Shown here: positions 35,644 to 44,029 of the stretch, in pieces
Layout of the letters: each line of letters begins with the position of its first letter
Position numbering within the stretch: position 1 is the stretch's first letter
Assembly (NCBI RefSeq): GCF_900184995.1
Contig: NZ_LT860098.1
Coordinates: 439,001-503,000 of the forward strand
Direction of reading: 5' to 3'
Source: Konateibacter massiliensis
GTDB lineage: Bacteria > Bacillota > Clostridia > Lachnospirales > Lachnospiraceae
DNA: 64,000 nucleotides
Notes under the pieces: model-generated
Database searches by the model: none
What the model saw: the letters and a program-made list of their open reading frames with translations, nothing else
What the model was told of the DNA's origin: nothing
Program-made: the position numbers and the translations under genes

Positions 35644-36966
35644 TCAGCCTTTGCCCATTTGTGGAATTGGAAGTAGAATAGCCAAATGAAACATTTCATC
35701 TGCACGAATTGTCATCTCTCCCTCATATTTCTGCACAATCATTTGAATCGATTTCATTCCATATCCATGATAAATTTCATTGTGTTTTGTGGTCTTAGGC
35801 AAACCATCCTCAAATTCCAGTTTACCCTTTCGGTAATAATTATCTATGGATATGGCAACAAGTCCCAGTCGCTTTCTTACAGATAAACTAATAATCCGAT
35901 CATTTGCATCCTCTAATTGAGACACTGCCTCCATTGCATTGTCTACAGCATTCGCAAACAGCGCATAAAGATCCCCTGTAGAAAGGAAATCAAGGCTCCC
36001 ACCATCTGCAATGCAAGAGAAACATATGCCTTTTTTCTCGCAGATTAGGCTTCGTTCTGTAAGAATAGTATCTAGAATATCATTTCCTGTTTTTACCGAC
36101 GTATCGTAGATAGAAATCACCTGTTTCATCTCTTCTATCTCTTCCGGTGTTATGCCAATTATTCTATCCTCATATTGCTCCAGTCGCTTTTTTAAATCAT
36201 GACATTTTATATTAATCAATTTGATATTCTGCTCATTCTGTTCGTATTGTGTGCGTTGCTTATAATTCAATTGTCGAATTGTTTCTACTTCATATTCCAA
36301 CTGGCTTTGTTCAAGGAAGCCTCCCCTGATTACCAACAAAAATATGCAGCACATAATGGAGAACAACCGAGTAATCATACATAATGCAAAACTCTCATTT
36401 TGAAAATAGTCTCTGCCACAGCTAAGTACAAGCACCATCAAAATTGTAATTACAGACAAGAATAAAACATTACGATTACCAATCCTTAAAGACTCAACTT
36501 CGTTTGCTCTCTTTGCGATGAAAGTATATATAATCCAATAACTCCCCACAAGTACAAGTTTGCTGCCAAGCCAATATACCCACTGTTGTTGCTCATCTGC
36601 TGCATACCATAGTATCAGGCTAATCTGCGATTCCAAATGTTGAACGGCATAGCCGGTTACTGCACAGAGAAGTATTTGTTGCCAACTGGCATTAAAGCAA
36701 ATATAAAGTGCACCCATTGTCATAGACAAAAGTAACAGATATACAATAATCTCCTCTAACATGTGTGTGCCAAGCGTTTTTGGAGAAATCTGTACTAGCA
36801 CATTACAAATTGCAACCGTAATACAACTAAGAACTAAGAATGCGCCGACAATTCTTTTTGAGCACCCACTCTTTCTTTTGAATTTCCATGCAAATAATAG
36901 CTCTGCTGCAAACAATTCCAACACATATCCTACATATGTAAAATAATAAATCCAATACTCATTCAT
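35644..36966 (-). CDS. GHKL sensor histidine kinase (second system)
   Basis: 440 residues with six predicted membrane helices (to about 215), phospho-acceptor box KCHDLKKRL, and GHKL motifs FANAVDNAMEAV (N box) and YHGYGMKSI (G box). Same AgrC-like architecture as the kinase at 27701-29014, and a closely similar C-terminal segment (LEFEDGLPKTTKHNEIYHGYG). The gene starts directly after the stop of its response regulator. No peptide-maturation gene is nearby. It lies between two GH3 genes, so a role in controlling them is likely by context. Confidence 0.92.
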   Translation of the reverse strand: MNEYWIYYFTYVGYVLELFAAELLFAWKFKRKSGCSKRIVGAFLVLSCITVAICNVLVQISPKTLGTHMLEEIIVYLLLLSMTMGALYICFNASWQQILLCAVTGYAVQHLESQISLILWYAADEQQQWVYWLGSKLVLVGSYWIIYTFIAKRANEVESLRIGNRNVLFLSVITILMVLVLSCGRDYFQNESFALCMITRLFSIMCCIFLLVIRGGFLEQSQLEYEVETIRQLNYKQRTQYEQNEQNIKLINIKCHDLKKRLEQYEDRIIGITPEEIEEMKQVISIYDTSVKTGNDILDTILTERSLICEKKGICFSCIADGGSLDFLSTGDLYALFANAVDNAMEAVSQLEDANDRIISLSVRKRLGLVAISIDNYYRKGKLEFEDGLPKTTKHNEIYHGYGMKSIQMIVQKYEGEMTIRADEMFHLAILLPIPQMGKG

Positions 36967-37680
36967 CTAGGATTGACCTCCGCTTGCAATCCACTCATTG
37001 AGAGCCTGCATAAATGCTTTCTTTCTGGGATGGCTAATTTGTAATTCCTCATTTCCAACTTTCACAACATATCCCTGAACCTCTACGATATGTCTTGGAT
37101 TTACAAGATAACAGTTGTTACACTTAAAAAAATGACACTCCGCAAGCTGTTCTTCCACTTTCGACAATGTTCCCCTAACTGTGATTACTTCATCCATCAA
37201 ATGATAATGTACACTATGTCCTGATACCTCTACATAAAGCAATCTTGCAGAATCCACTCGTCTCATTCCACCGGGAACCGCAATCGTAATTTGGGGTTGT
37301 CTCTTCATTTGCAGTGCATACATAACCCTTTTCATTTTAAATAAAAAGTCTGTATAACGAACCGGTTTCACTATAAAATCTAATGCATCGACTTCGTATC
37401 CTTTCACCGCATACTGCGCCATATTTGTCACAAATACCAGTATAACTTCCCGATCTATTTTTCGCAGTTTTGCTGCCGCTTCCATTCCATTAATTCCTGG
37501 CATTTCGATGTCCATCATAATCAATTCCTGATTGCCATGATACTGTGCCAGAAAACTTGCGGCATTCGGAAACACCTGTATCTGATATTCTTCCATAATT
37601 TCTTCTTGCAATTTTTCAAAATATTTCTTTAAAACATCCGCTGCCTTTTGATTATCTTCAACAATTGCAACTCGAACCAT
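36967..37680 (-). CDS. LytTR-family response regulator (second system)
   Basis: 237 residues. Receiver with phospho-acceptor D57 (LIMMDIEMPGINGMEAA) and KPVRYTDF; LytTR DNA-binding domain with PGGMRRVDSARLLYVEVSGHSVHYHL, FFKCNNCYLVNPRHI and NEELQISHPRKKAF. Only moderately similar to the two copies near 29-32 kb. It is first in a two-gene operon with the kinase. It is a candidate binder of the paired half-sites upstream of the chemoreceptor-GH3, GH3-GtrA and GH3 genes. Confidence 0.93.
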   Translation of the reverse strand: MVRVAIVEDNQKAADVLKKYFEKLQEEIMEEYQIQVFPNAASFLAQYHGNQELIMMDIEMPGINGMEAAAKLRKIDREVILVFVTNMAQYAVKGYEVDALDFIVKPVRYTDFLFKMKRVMYALQMKRQPQITIAVPGGMRRVDSARLLYVEVSGHSVHYHLMDEVITVRGTLSKVEEQLAECHFFKCNNCYLVNPRHIVEVQGYVVKVGNEELQISHPRKKAFMQALNEWIASGGQS

Positions 37681-37787
37681 TTTTACCCTCCCTTACCTTT
37701 TCATAACTCAAACATAATTCCTAAAAAAATACGTGCGCACCTTCATTCATACAAACTTTTGACACCCTAATCCTAGTATGCAAAAAA

Positions 37788-37813
37788 CAATACCATTTAT
37801 CCAAATGGTATTG
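37788..37813 (-). terminator. Terminator of the GH3-GtrA operon
   Basis: Eleven-bp perfect stem CAATACCATTT / AAATGGTATTG with 4-nt loop, followed on the minus strand by T6. It lies 9 bp beyond the GtrA stop. Confidence 0.85.
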
Positions 37814-37821
37814 TCTGTCTT

Positions 37822-38322
37822 TTATTTCTGTTTTGGCATAATCCAGAATTTCATGGTAGGATAGCTTAATACCACCTGTACAAAAATATTTAGTACATTA
37901 GCAAGCGTCGGTGCAAGTCCTGTCGGTATACCCATCTGAATAAACAACTGCTGGCTGTATGCCGGTAATGCTGCCGATACAATTACAAGCACAACCGCAA
38001 GCAGTATGTATTTTGGTACTGCGGATGCAAATGCTGCATTAGATTTAAATACCCAGTTCTTCTGTACGAAAAAGTTTACGGTCTGTGCTGCTGCTGTTGC
38101 AATTAAGAAGCTTAAAAATCCGCAAAGCATCAAGCTTCCTTCGGATGTATAGTCAAAGATAAAAAAGTGAAACGGTATTTCTTTTAAGCTTTTAAAAATA
38201 AATCCTGTACATAGCCACATTACAACAAAGTTCGTTACTGTCGCACAGTTAGATAAAATATTAAATAAAATAAATTCCCATAGATCCGGATGTGCTTTGA
38301 TCCATTTTTTGATAGCGTTCAT
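37822..38322 (-). CDS. GtrA-like membrane protein
   Basis: 166 residues with four predicted membrane helices (for example ILSNCATVTNFVVMWLCTGFIF, FLSFLIATAAAQTVNFFVQKNWVF and IFVQVVLSYPTMKFWIM), the GtrA-family pattern with the N-FxxxKxWVF motif. Family members are thought to help move lipid-linked sugars across the membrane for cell-surface glycosylation. Its ATG overlaps the GH3 stop (TAATG), so it is translated with a cytoplasmic beta-glucosidase; the functional link is not obvious. Confidence 0.85.
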   Translation of the reverse strand: MNAIKKWIKAHPDLWEFILFNILSNCATVTNFVVMWLCTGFIFKSLKEIPFHFFIFDYTSEGSLMLCGFLSFLIATAAAQTVNFFVQKNWVFKSNAAFASAVPKYILLAVVLVIVSAALPAYSQQLFIQMGIPTGLAPTLANVLNIFVQVVLSYPTMKFWIMPKQK

Positions 38323-40745
38323 TAATTATTTCCTCCTGCTAATTTTTTCTCATATGCCTTATTCTTTCTTCTGTTACGGAAGAAGCCACCAATTATCTTT
38401 CCTAGTCCTTTGAAGAAATGACCATTCACTACCACTAGCATTCCTTCCACCATTTCCATGCTGATCATTCCCGCTGTCATCTTCGCTAAAGCTCTGAAAG
38501 GCATGTTGTAGATAAATAAAATATTAAGATCCGGTTTACCTTTTTCTTCACTTTTTATCTTCATTGCCGTTAATCGGTTATATATAAATCGTGCCAATTT
38601 GCTCTTTGCATAATACATCTGACAGATGGCGTCATTTTCACCAAGCTCTCCGGACCATTTACCGGATGGAATCGGATGACCTAGCAGCTCTTCAAATTCT
38701 TTATCTGAAATCTGCTGAATGATTCCCGTATAATAATATGGAAGAAGCGCAGGATTATATGGGTATTCATTTGTTGTTCCCTCTACTGTAATATCGGCTT
38801 CTAAGCGAATATCACTAACACTTGCACCGATCATTACTTGATAGGTTCCCATTTCGATTTCCCATTTATTTGTTTTTACATTCCAGTAACGGAAGGTCTT
38901 ATCATCAAACGGAATACGAATCGTCTGCTGTTCTCCTGCTTTTAAAAACACTTTTTTAAATCCTTTTAATTCTTTTGCAGGTCGAAATACAATTGCATTG
39001 TCAAGACCAATATACATCTGAACTACTTCAGCTCCATCACAGTTTCCTGTATTTGCGATGGTAACGGAGGCTCCCTCCACATCTACAGATAAATCAGAAT
39101 AGGTAAATTCCGTATAGGATAATCCGAAGCCAAACGGATATTGAACACGAACCTTACTGCTGTCATAATAACGATATCCAACATAGATACTCTCTCTAAA
39201 TTCTGCATTTCTTTCCGTACTTGGAAAATGGCGAAATGCCGGTGTATCTTCGTAGCGGATTGGATATGTCTCATTCAGACGTCCCGATGGGTTTACTTTT
39301 CCCATTAAAATATCCATCATAGCACTGGCTCCTGCCTGACCGGTAAGATAACCATGCAGAATTGCCTGACAGCTATTCTGCCATGGCATCTCAATGGAAG
39401 ATCCTGCACTGATGATTCCCACAACCGGAGTATTTAACTGCGCCATGCTCTGAAGCAGATCAATCTGGTTCTGTGGAATTCTCATATGATTACGATCTAA
39501 ACCTTCTGATTCGCTGATTTCATCTAATCCAAAGCAGAAAAGAACAACATCCGCTAATGCTGCGATATCCATCGCCTCTTTTTTCATTGCATCATTTGCT
39601 TCTCCCATTCTATGGTAGCCACGGGATGTACCGACCACTTGAACGTCATAATGATTAATAATTTTCTCTAAAGTCTCTACCTGCGTTGGATTTACTACCG
39701 AAGATCCTGCCCCCTGATATCTTGGCTCCACTGCAAAATCGCCGATTAAAGCAACCTTTACGCCTGACTTTAACGGAAGAATACTCTTCTCATTTTTCAA
39801 AAGAACTGCGCTTTCCGCCGCTGCTTTTCGTGCCAGCTTATGATGTGCTTCCTTATCAAAATCTTTCTTTTCTCCGCGTTTTCCAAGTGTTAATACAGCA
39901 TCCAGCAGACCATCTACTACAAAGTCCAGCTCTTCCATAGATAGTGTTCCATCGTTAACTGCTGCTACGATTTCTCTCGCAGAATCCAGTCCCGGTGCAG
40001 GCATTTCTAAGTTAGAACCCGCAGCCACACCCTTTACATGATTGTTGGAGCCGCCCCAGTCTGTCACTACCATACCATCGAAGCCCCATTCTTCACGGAG
40101 TATCTCTGTTAATAAATGTTTATTCTCATTGGCATATTCACCGTTTACTTCATTGTAGCTGGACATAATGGCCTTAGCGCCACCTTCTTTTACTGCAATT
40201 TCAAAACCGGTAAGATAAATCTCTCTTAACGTTCTCTCATCCAGAACAGAATTCATTGCCATACGACGTAATTCCTGGCTGTTTACAGCAAAATGCTTCG
40301 GGCATGCATAAACATTGTGACTTTGAATTCCTTTTACATATGATGCAGCCATTTTTCCTGCCAGATATGGATCCTCTGAAAAATATTCAAAATTTCTGCC
40401 GCAAAGCGGACTTCTCTTTATATTCAGACCCGGTCCTAATAAAATATCTACATCCAGTGCTTCTGCTTCTTCTCCAAGTGCATCACCAATCTCCTGGCCA
40501 AGACTCTCATCCCAGCTATTTGCAACTGTCGCTGCTGTAGGAAAGCATGTTGCCGGCAATGATTCATTTAATCCAAGATGATCTCCTGCTCCTGCCTGTT
40601 TACGAAGCCCGTGAGGTCCATCGGAGCAGAATATGGATGGCAGGTTATGCCTCTTAAATTCTCTGGTTTCCCATTCTCCTTTTCCACTGAGGAATGCAGC
40701 TTTTTCTTCTAAGGTCATTTTCTCAATTAAATCAGTGTGTTTCAT
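38322..40745 (-). CDS. Cytoplasmic GH3 beta-glucosidase (canonical domain order), second
   Basis: 807 residues, same layout as the enzyme at 22926-25343: GH3 N-domain with SDGPHGLRKQ, KHFAVNSQELRR and nucleophile D229 in GMVVTDWGGSNN; GH3 C-domain with VLFCFGLDEISESEGLDRNH; fibronectin-III-like domain; and the shared C-terminal tail (FIYNMPFRALAKMTAGMISMEM). No signal peptide. The two are clearly paralogues. It is first in an operon with the GtrA-like gene and lies behind the LytTR-type promoter at 40801-40867. Confidence 0.93.
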   Translation of the reverse strand: MKHTDLIEKMTLEEKAAFLSGKGEWETREFKRHNLPSIFCSDGPHGLRKQAGAGDHLGLNESLPATCFPTAATVANSWDESLGQEIGDALGEEAEALDVDILLGPGLNIKRSPLCGRNFEYFSEDPYLAGKMAASYVKGIQSHNVYACPKHFAVNSQELRRMAMNSVLDERTLREIYLTGFEIAVKEGGAKAIMSSYNEVNGEYANENKHLLTEILREEWGFDGMVVTDWGGSNNHVKGVAAGSNLEMPAPGLDSAREIVAAVNDGTLSMEELDFVVDGLLDAVLTLGKRGEKKDFDKEAHHKLARKAAAESAVLLKNEKSILPLKSGVKVALIGDFAVEPRYQGAGSSVVNPTQVETLEKIINHYDVQVVGTSRGYHRMGEANDAMKKEAMDIAALADVVLFCFGLDEISESEGLDRNHMRIPQNQIDLLQSMAQLNTPVVGIISAGSSIEMPWQNSCQAILHGYLTGQAGASAMMDILMGKVNPSGRLNETYPIRYEDTPAFRHFPSTERNAEFRESIYVGYRYYDSSKVRVQYPFGFGLSYTEFTYSDLSVDVEGASVTIANTGNCDGAEVVQMYIGLDNAIVFRPAKELKGFKKVFLKAGEQQTIRIPFDDKTFRYWNVKTNKWEIEMGTYQVMIGASVSDIRLEADITVEGTTNEYPYNPALLPYYYTGIIQQISDKEFEELLGHPIPSGKWSGELGENDAICQMYYAKSKLARFIYNRLTAMKIKSEEKGKPDLNILFIYNMPFRALAKMTAGMISMEMVEGMLVVVNGHFFKGLGKIIGGFFRNRRKNKAYEKKLAGGNN

Positions 40746-40800
40746 TCTATTTTATTTTCCTTTCAAGATTTACATTTGAACTATCTTTTTTCCTACTTAA

Positions 40801-40867
40801 ATCATACATCAAAATGGGTGAAAAAATATATAAGTGGCATAAACAGTAAATAATCTGGCATAAACGG
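40801..40867 (-). promoter_or_regulatory. LytTR-type activator site and promoter of GH3-GtrA operon
   Basis: Two copies of TGGCATAAAC (40835-40844 and 40856-40865) repeat with a 21-bp period. On the minus strand they give ACTGTTTAT and ACCGTTTAT, matching the LytTR consensus in 8 of 9 and 9 of 9 positions. A -10 TATGAT (40801-40806) lies 33 bp downstream of the nearer half-site, with no recognisable -35. Start would be about 50 nt before the GH3 ATG. Confidence 0.75.
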
Positions 40868-40923
40868 TTCATCTCACTGATATATCTGTAACAAAGCGTT
40901 CGCTTGTGATTTCCTATAATAAA

Positions 40924-40958
40924 AACGGCAGTGGCACATCATAGCGTCCACTGCCGTT
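40924..40958 (-). terminator. Terminator of the third GH3 gene
   Basis: Eleven-bp perfect stem AACGGCAGTGG / CCACTGCCGTT; the minus strand continues TTTATTATAGG. It lies 42 bp beyond the GH3 stop. Confidence 0.8.
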
Positions 40959-40999
40959 CTTCTTAATTACATGAAGAGTTCTGCATCCGAGTGCAAAGA

Positions 41000-43891
41000 T
41001 TACCCTTTTATCTGAGTTTCAATCTCTTCAGCAAATTTGATTTTATTTGCTTTGAATCTTTTCAATACAAGAACCTCTAACAATACAATCAGTGCTGCAA
41101 AGATGATATCAATTATAATTGCTGTAATCTGCCAAGCCATTAATCCTGTTGTCATGTTTTCTGGTTCGTAAGCGCGGCTGTTAACAACTGTATACATAAT
41201 GTTCTTAGATGCTGTACGCATTGCCTGAATGGAAGTTGCGCTTGTAGTATCTGTTACATGGTTCGTCTCTGTATCATATGCAACTAACATACAGTCGTTA
41301 CCATTTCTAATCATACGATCGGCATCCTGATAACCATATACTCCATAGTAATCTGTCAGAACGAAACCTTTAAAGCCCCATTCATCACGAAGTACTTTAT
41401 TCAGTAATCCATCAGAAGCTCCAGCCGGTTCTGTTCCGATGTAGTTAAATGCGGACATAACTGCTTTTGCTCCACCCTGTTTTACCGCAATTTCAAAAGG
41501 TTTTAAGTAGATTTCACGGATTGCCTGTTCGTTGGACCATGTTAATAACATGTTTGTTCTGTTTGTTTCCTGATCATTTAATGCGAAATGCTTAATGTAA
41601 GCATATACACCATATTTTTCAGCACCGATGATTGCATTTGCTGCCATCTGTCCGGCTAATACACCATCCTCTGAGTAGTACTCGAAGTTACGTCCTGCAA
41701 ATGCATTACGATGTGTATTCATAGCCGGTGCATACCAACCGGAAACATCCATCTCATCTGCCATCTTACCAATACTTTCACCAAACGCAAGTGCAAGGTC
41801 TGTGTTCCAAGTATTTGCAATCATAACTGCGGAAGGGAAGCCTACAGATCCTGTTCCTGTAAAGTTGTTATTGATAGAAGCCGGTCCATCACAATCAATT
41901 GTAGATAATTTTCCAACACTGGAAGCTGCCATTGTCTGATATCCGCCAAGAGCAATCATAGTATCCATATCAGTGATTGTAAGCTGATCTAACAAGGTAT
42001 CCCAACGCTCATCGTCGTAATCTGCACCACGTAATTCGGAAAGCTCCATTCCGTTAGATGCTCCGGTTGTCGGCATTTCATCTTGGTCATTATTGTAATC
42101 TTCCGGATTGTAGTTGCTGTTGTTCATAAACAGGCTAACTGTTTTGTCAGAAGCTGTTAAGCTAGCCGGTGCATCTGAAGCTTTAGCATAGTTTGCAAAA
42201 CCGTCTGCTCTGGAAAGATAAGTAACCTCTCCCTGATCAGAAAAATCAAATTGGTTTGTTGCTACTGTTTCATCTGTAGAACGAGGGTTAGACTCATTAT
42301 ACACAATATTTTCTGCTACGGTATAAGCTTTTTCATCAATAATGTTATGAGAATCTGTTCTGATGGAAATTCCATAATCACCAGCTTCTAATACATAAGC
42401 CTGTGTGTTATTCTCATCATAGCTTGCCATATCTTCTGCATTAAATGTGATTTTAACTGTCTCAGAAGCACCTGGCTCTAAAACTTGTGTTTTATCAAAA
42501 GCAATTAAGTTAGCTGCTGCTTTTTCAATTCCGCCATTTGTATATGGAGGGTTGTAATAAACTTCTACTACATCTTTACCAGCTACAGATCCGGTATTTG
42601 TTACCGTTACGTCAAATGTAATTGTTCCGTCTGCCTCTGTAATATCACTCATTTCCTGTGTAAAGCTTGTATAGGAAAGTCCATAACCAAATGGATATAC
42701 AACTGTCTGGTCATAGTCAATCAATCCTTCTAATGCTGCTGTTTCATAGAAACGATATCCCACGTAGATTCCTTCTGTGTAGTTTACAAAAGTAGGTGTG
42801 TTTTCAGTACCTGTGAAAAAGTCTACATAAGAATAGTCTGTAAGGTTATCATATACAAAATTGCCGATATTGTTATATTCTGGTGCAGCGGTTAAATCTG
42901 CTACAAAAGTGTCTGTTGTCTTAGCAGATGGGTTTATTGTGCCACTCAGTACTTCACCAAGTGCTTCAAAACCAGACTGACCAGTTCCCGGACACCATAC
43001 AGCGCCTTTAATCTGGCTGTAATCGTTAATAAAACCAAGTTCCATAGCGTTTGCTCCGTTGTATACAACTACAACGTTATCAAAATTATCGCAAACAAGA
43101 TCCATCATATCTTTTTCTGTCTGGCTTAACTGTAAGTAATGCTCACCAGCCTCGAAATCTTTGTATTCTTGAGAGTTGTCTGTGTAAGTAACCTGGCTTA
43201 CATCTGTAGGAAGATCTGCACCTTCTCCACCAACTCTGGTAATAACAACAACTGCTGTATCAGAGAATGCTTTTGCATTATCCATCATCTCTGTTGTGTA
43301 AGACGCCGCTGTTGGTTCTGGTAATGTCCAATCCTGAGACCACATTCCAACTTCCGGTCTGTCTGCACGGTACGCTGTGTAAAAATCAGATAACTCTGTG
43401 TTTAAGGAGTATCCTGCATCTTCAAGTCCCTGAATAATAGATACTGTCGGATACGCATCGGATAAAGATCCTGATCCGGTTCCGCCGTAGCATGGATTTG
43501 TTGAAGCCCATCCAAACAAGTTCAAGCTTGTTGTATCTGAAAGCGGAAGCACGTTATCAACATTTTTTAATAACACAATACCCTCTTCAGCGATTGTATT
43601 AACAAGTTCTGTCGCTTCTGCAGATGTTTCCTCTGCAATTGAACCGTTTCCTGTTGCCAAGGAAATCATGGTCGACATTGGAATAAAGCAGATCATATTC
43701 ACTGTAACGACCAGTGCAAGTAATGCTGCGATCCATGCCTGCGCACGAACCAATTTCTTCATTGGCTTCTTTAATTTCATGCATGCAACTGTAACAATGA
43801 TTGCCAGTGCAAGCACAATACCAAAACCAATAAGATAAGGCTTGATGGAATTCAATACATTAATTACATCACTCATGTTAATTTGTAACAT
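41000..43891 (-). CDS. Membrane-anchored GH3 beta-glucosidase with permuted domains, second
   Basis: 963 residues. Two N-terminal membrane helices (about 18-38 and 50-75), then GH3 C-domain (from about 100: IAEEGIVLLKNVDNVLPLSD), fibronectin-III-like domain (about 425-510), and the GH3 N-domain last (about 600-890) with FAGRNFEYYSEDG, KHFALNDQETNR, AKAVMSAFNYIG and nucleophile D847 in GFVLTDYYGVYG. A C-terminal membrane helix (about 915-943) closes it. All catalytic motifs are intact, unlike the 1047-residue relative. The catalytic part should face outside, releasing glucose from beta-glucosides at the surface. It is a single-gene unit with its own LytTR-type promoter and terminator. Confidence 0.92.
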   Translation of the reverse strand: MLQINMSDVINVLNSIKPYLIGFGIVLALAIIVTVACMKLKKPMKKLVRAQAWIAALLALVVTVNMICFIPMSTMISLATGNGSIAEETSAEATELVNTIAEEGIVLLKNVDNVLPLSDTTSLNLFGWASTNPCYGGTGSGSLSDAYPTVSIIQGLEDAGYSLNTELSDFYTAYRADRPEVGMWSQDWTLPEPTAASYTTEMMDNAKAFSDTAVVVITRVGGEGADLPTDVSQVTYTDNSQEYKDFEAGEHYLQLSQTEKDMMDLVCDNFDNVVVVYNGANAMELGFINDYSQIKGAVWCPGTGQSGFEALGEVLSGTINPSAKTTDTFVADLTAAPEYNNIGNFVYDNLTDYSYVDFFTGTENTPTFVNYTEGIYVGYRFYETAALEGLIDYDQTVVYPFGYGLSYTSFTQEMSDITEADGTITFDVTVTNTGSVAGKDVVEVYYNPPYTNGGIEKAAANLIAFDKTQVLEPGASETVKITFNAEDMASYDENNTQAYVLEAGDYGISIRTDSHNIIDEKAYTVAENIVYNESNPRSTDETVATNQFDFSDQGEVTYLSRADGFANYAKASDAPASLTASDKTVSLFMNNSNYNPEDYNNDQDEMPTTGASNGMELSELRGADYDDERWDTLLDQLTITDMDTMIALGGYQTMAASSVGKLSTIDCDGPASINNNFTGTGSVGFPSAVMIANTWNTDLALAFGESIGKMADEMDVSGWYAPAMNTHRNAFAGRNFEYYSEDGVLAGQMAANAIIGAEKYGVYAYIKHFALNDQETNRTNMLLTWSNEQAIREIYLKPFEIAVKQGGAKAVMSAFNYIGTEPAGASDGLLNKVLRDEWGFKGFVLTDYYGVYGYQDADRMIRNGNDCMLVAYDTETNHVTDTTSATSIQAMRTASKNIMYTVVNSRAYEPENMTTGLMAWQITAIIIDIIFAALIVLLEVLVLKRFKANKIKFAEEIETQIKG

Positions 43892-43932
43892 AGTTTTTTC
43901 CTCCCGAAATATATTATTTTCTTAACAATGCT

Positions 43933-44000
43933 ACTATAACACCTATTTACGCTTTTTTTACATTCATATCACCAACGGTCGTTTTTTTTTCACAAATTGT
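43933..44000 (-). promoter_or_regulatory. LytTR-type activator site and promoter of third GH3 gene
   Basis: On the minus strand ACAATTTGT (43992-44000) and ACCGTTGGT (43971-43979) are 21 bp apart; the second fits the LytTR consensus fully, the first in 8 of 9 positions. A -10 TATAGT (43933-43938) lies 33 bp from the nearer half-site, the same distance as at 40801-40867. The -35 region is poor. An IS30-like element begins 30 bp farther upstream. Confidence 0.65.
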
Positions 44001-44016
44001 AGTATGAAAATCCCTA

Positions 44017-44029
44017 TAATTTCAAGGGT
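44017..44029. repeat. Left copy of 13-bp target-site duplication
   Basis: TAATTTCAAGGGT, identical to 45752-45764, directly flanking the left end of the IS30-like element. Confidence 0.75.

Noticed and set aside
27701-37680. Complete agr-like quorum-sensing loci around the two AgrC-like kinases
   Set aside because: I looked for an AgrB-type membrane protease and a short AgrD-type peptide next to each kinase and found neither; the signal must come from elsewhere or be non-peptide.
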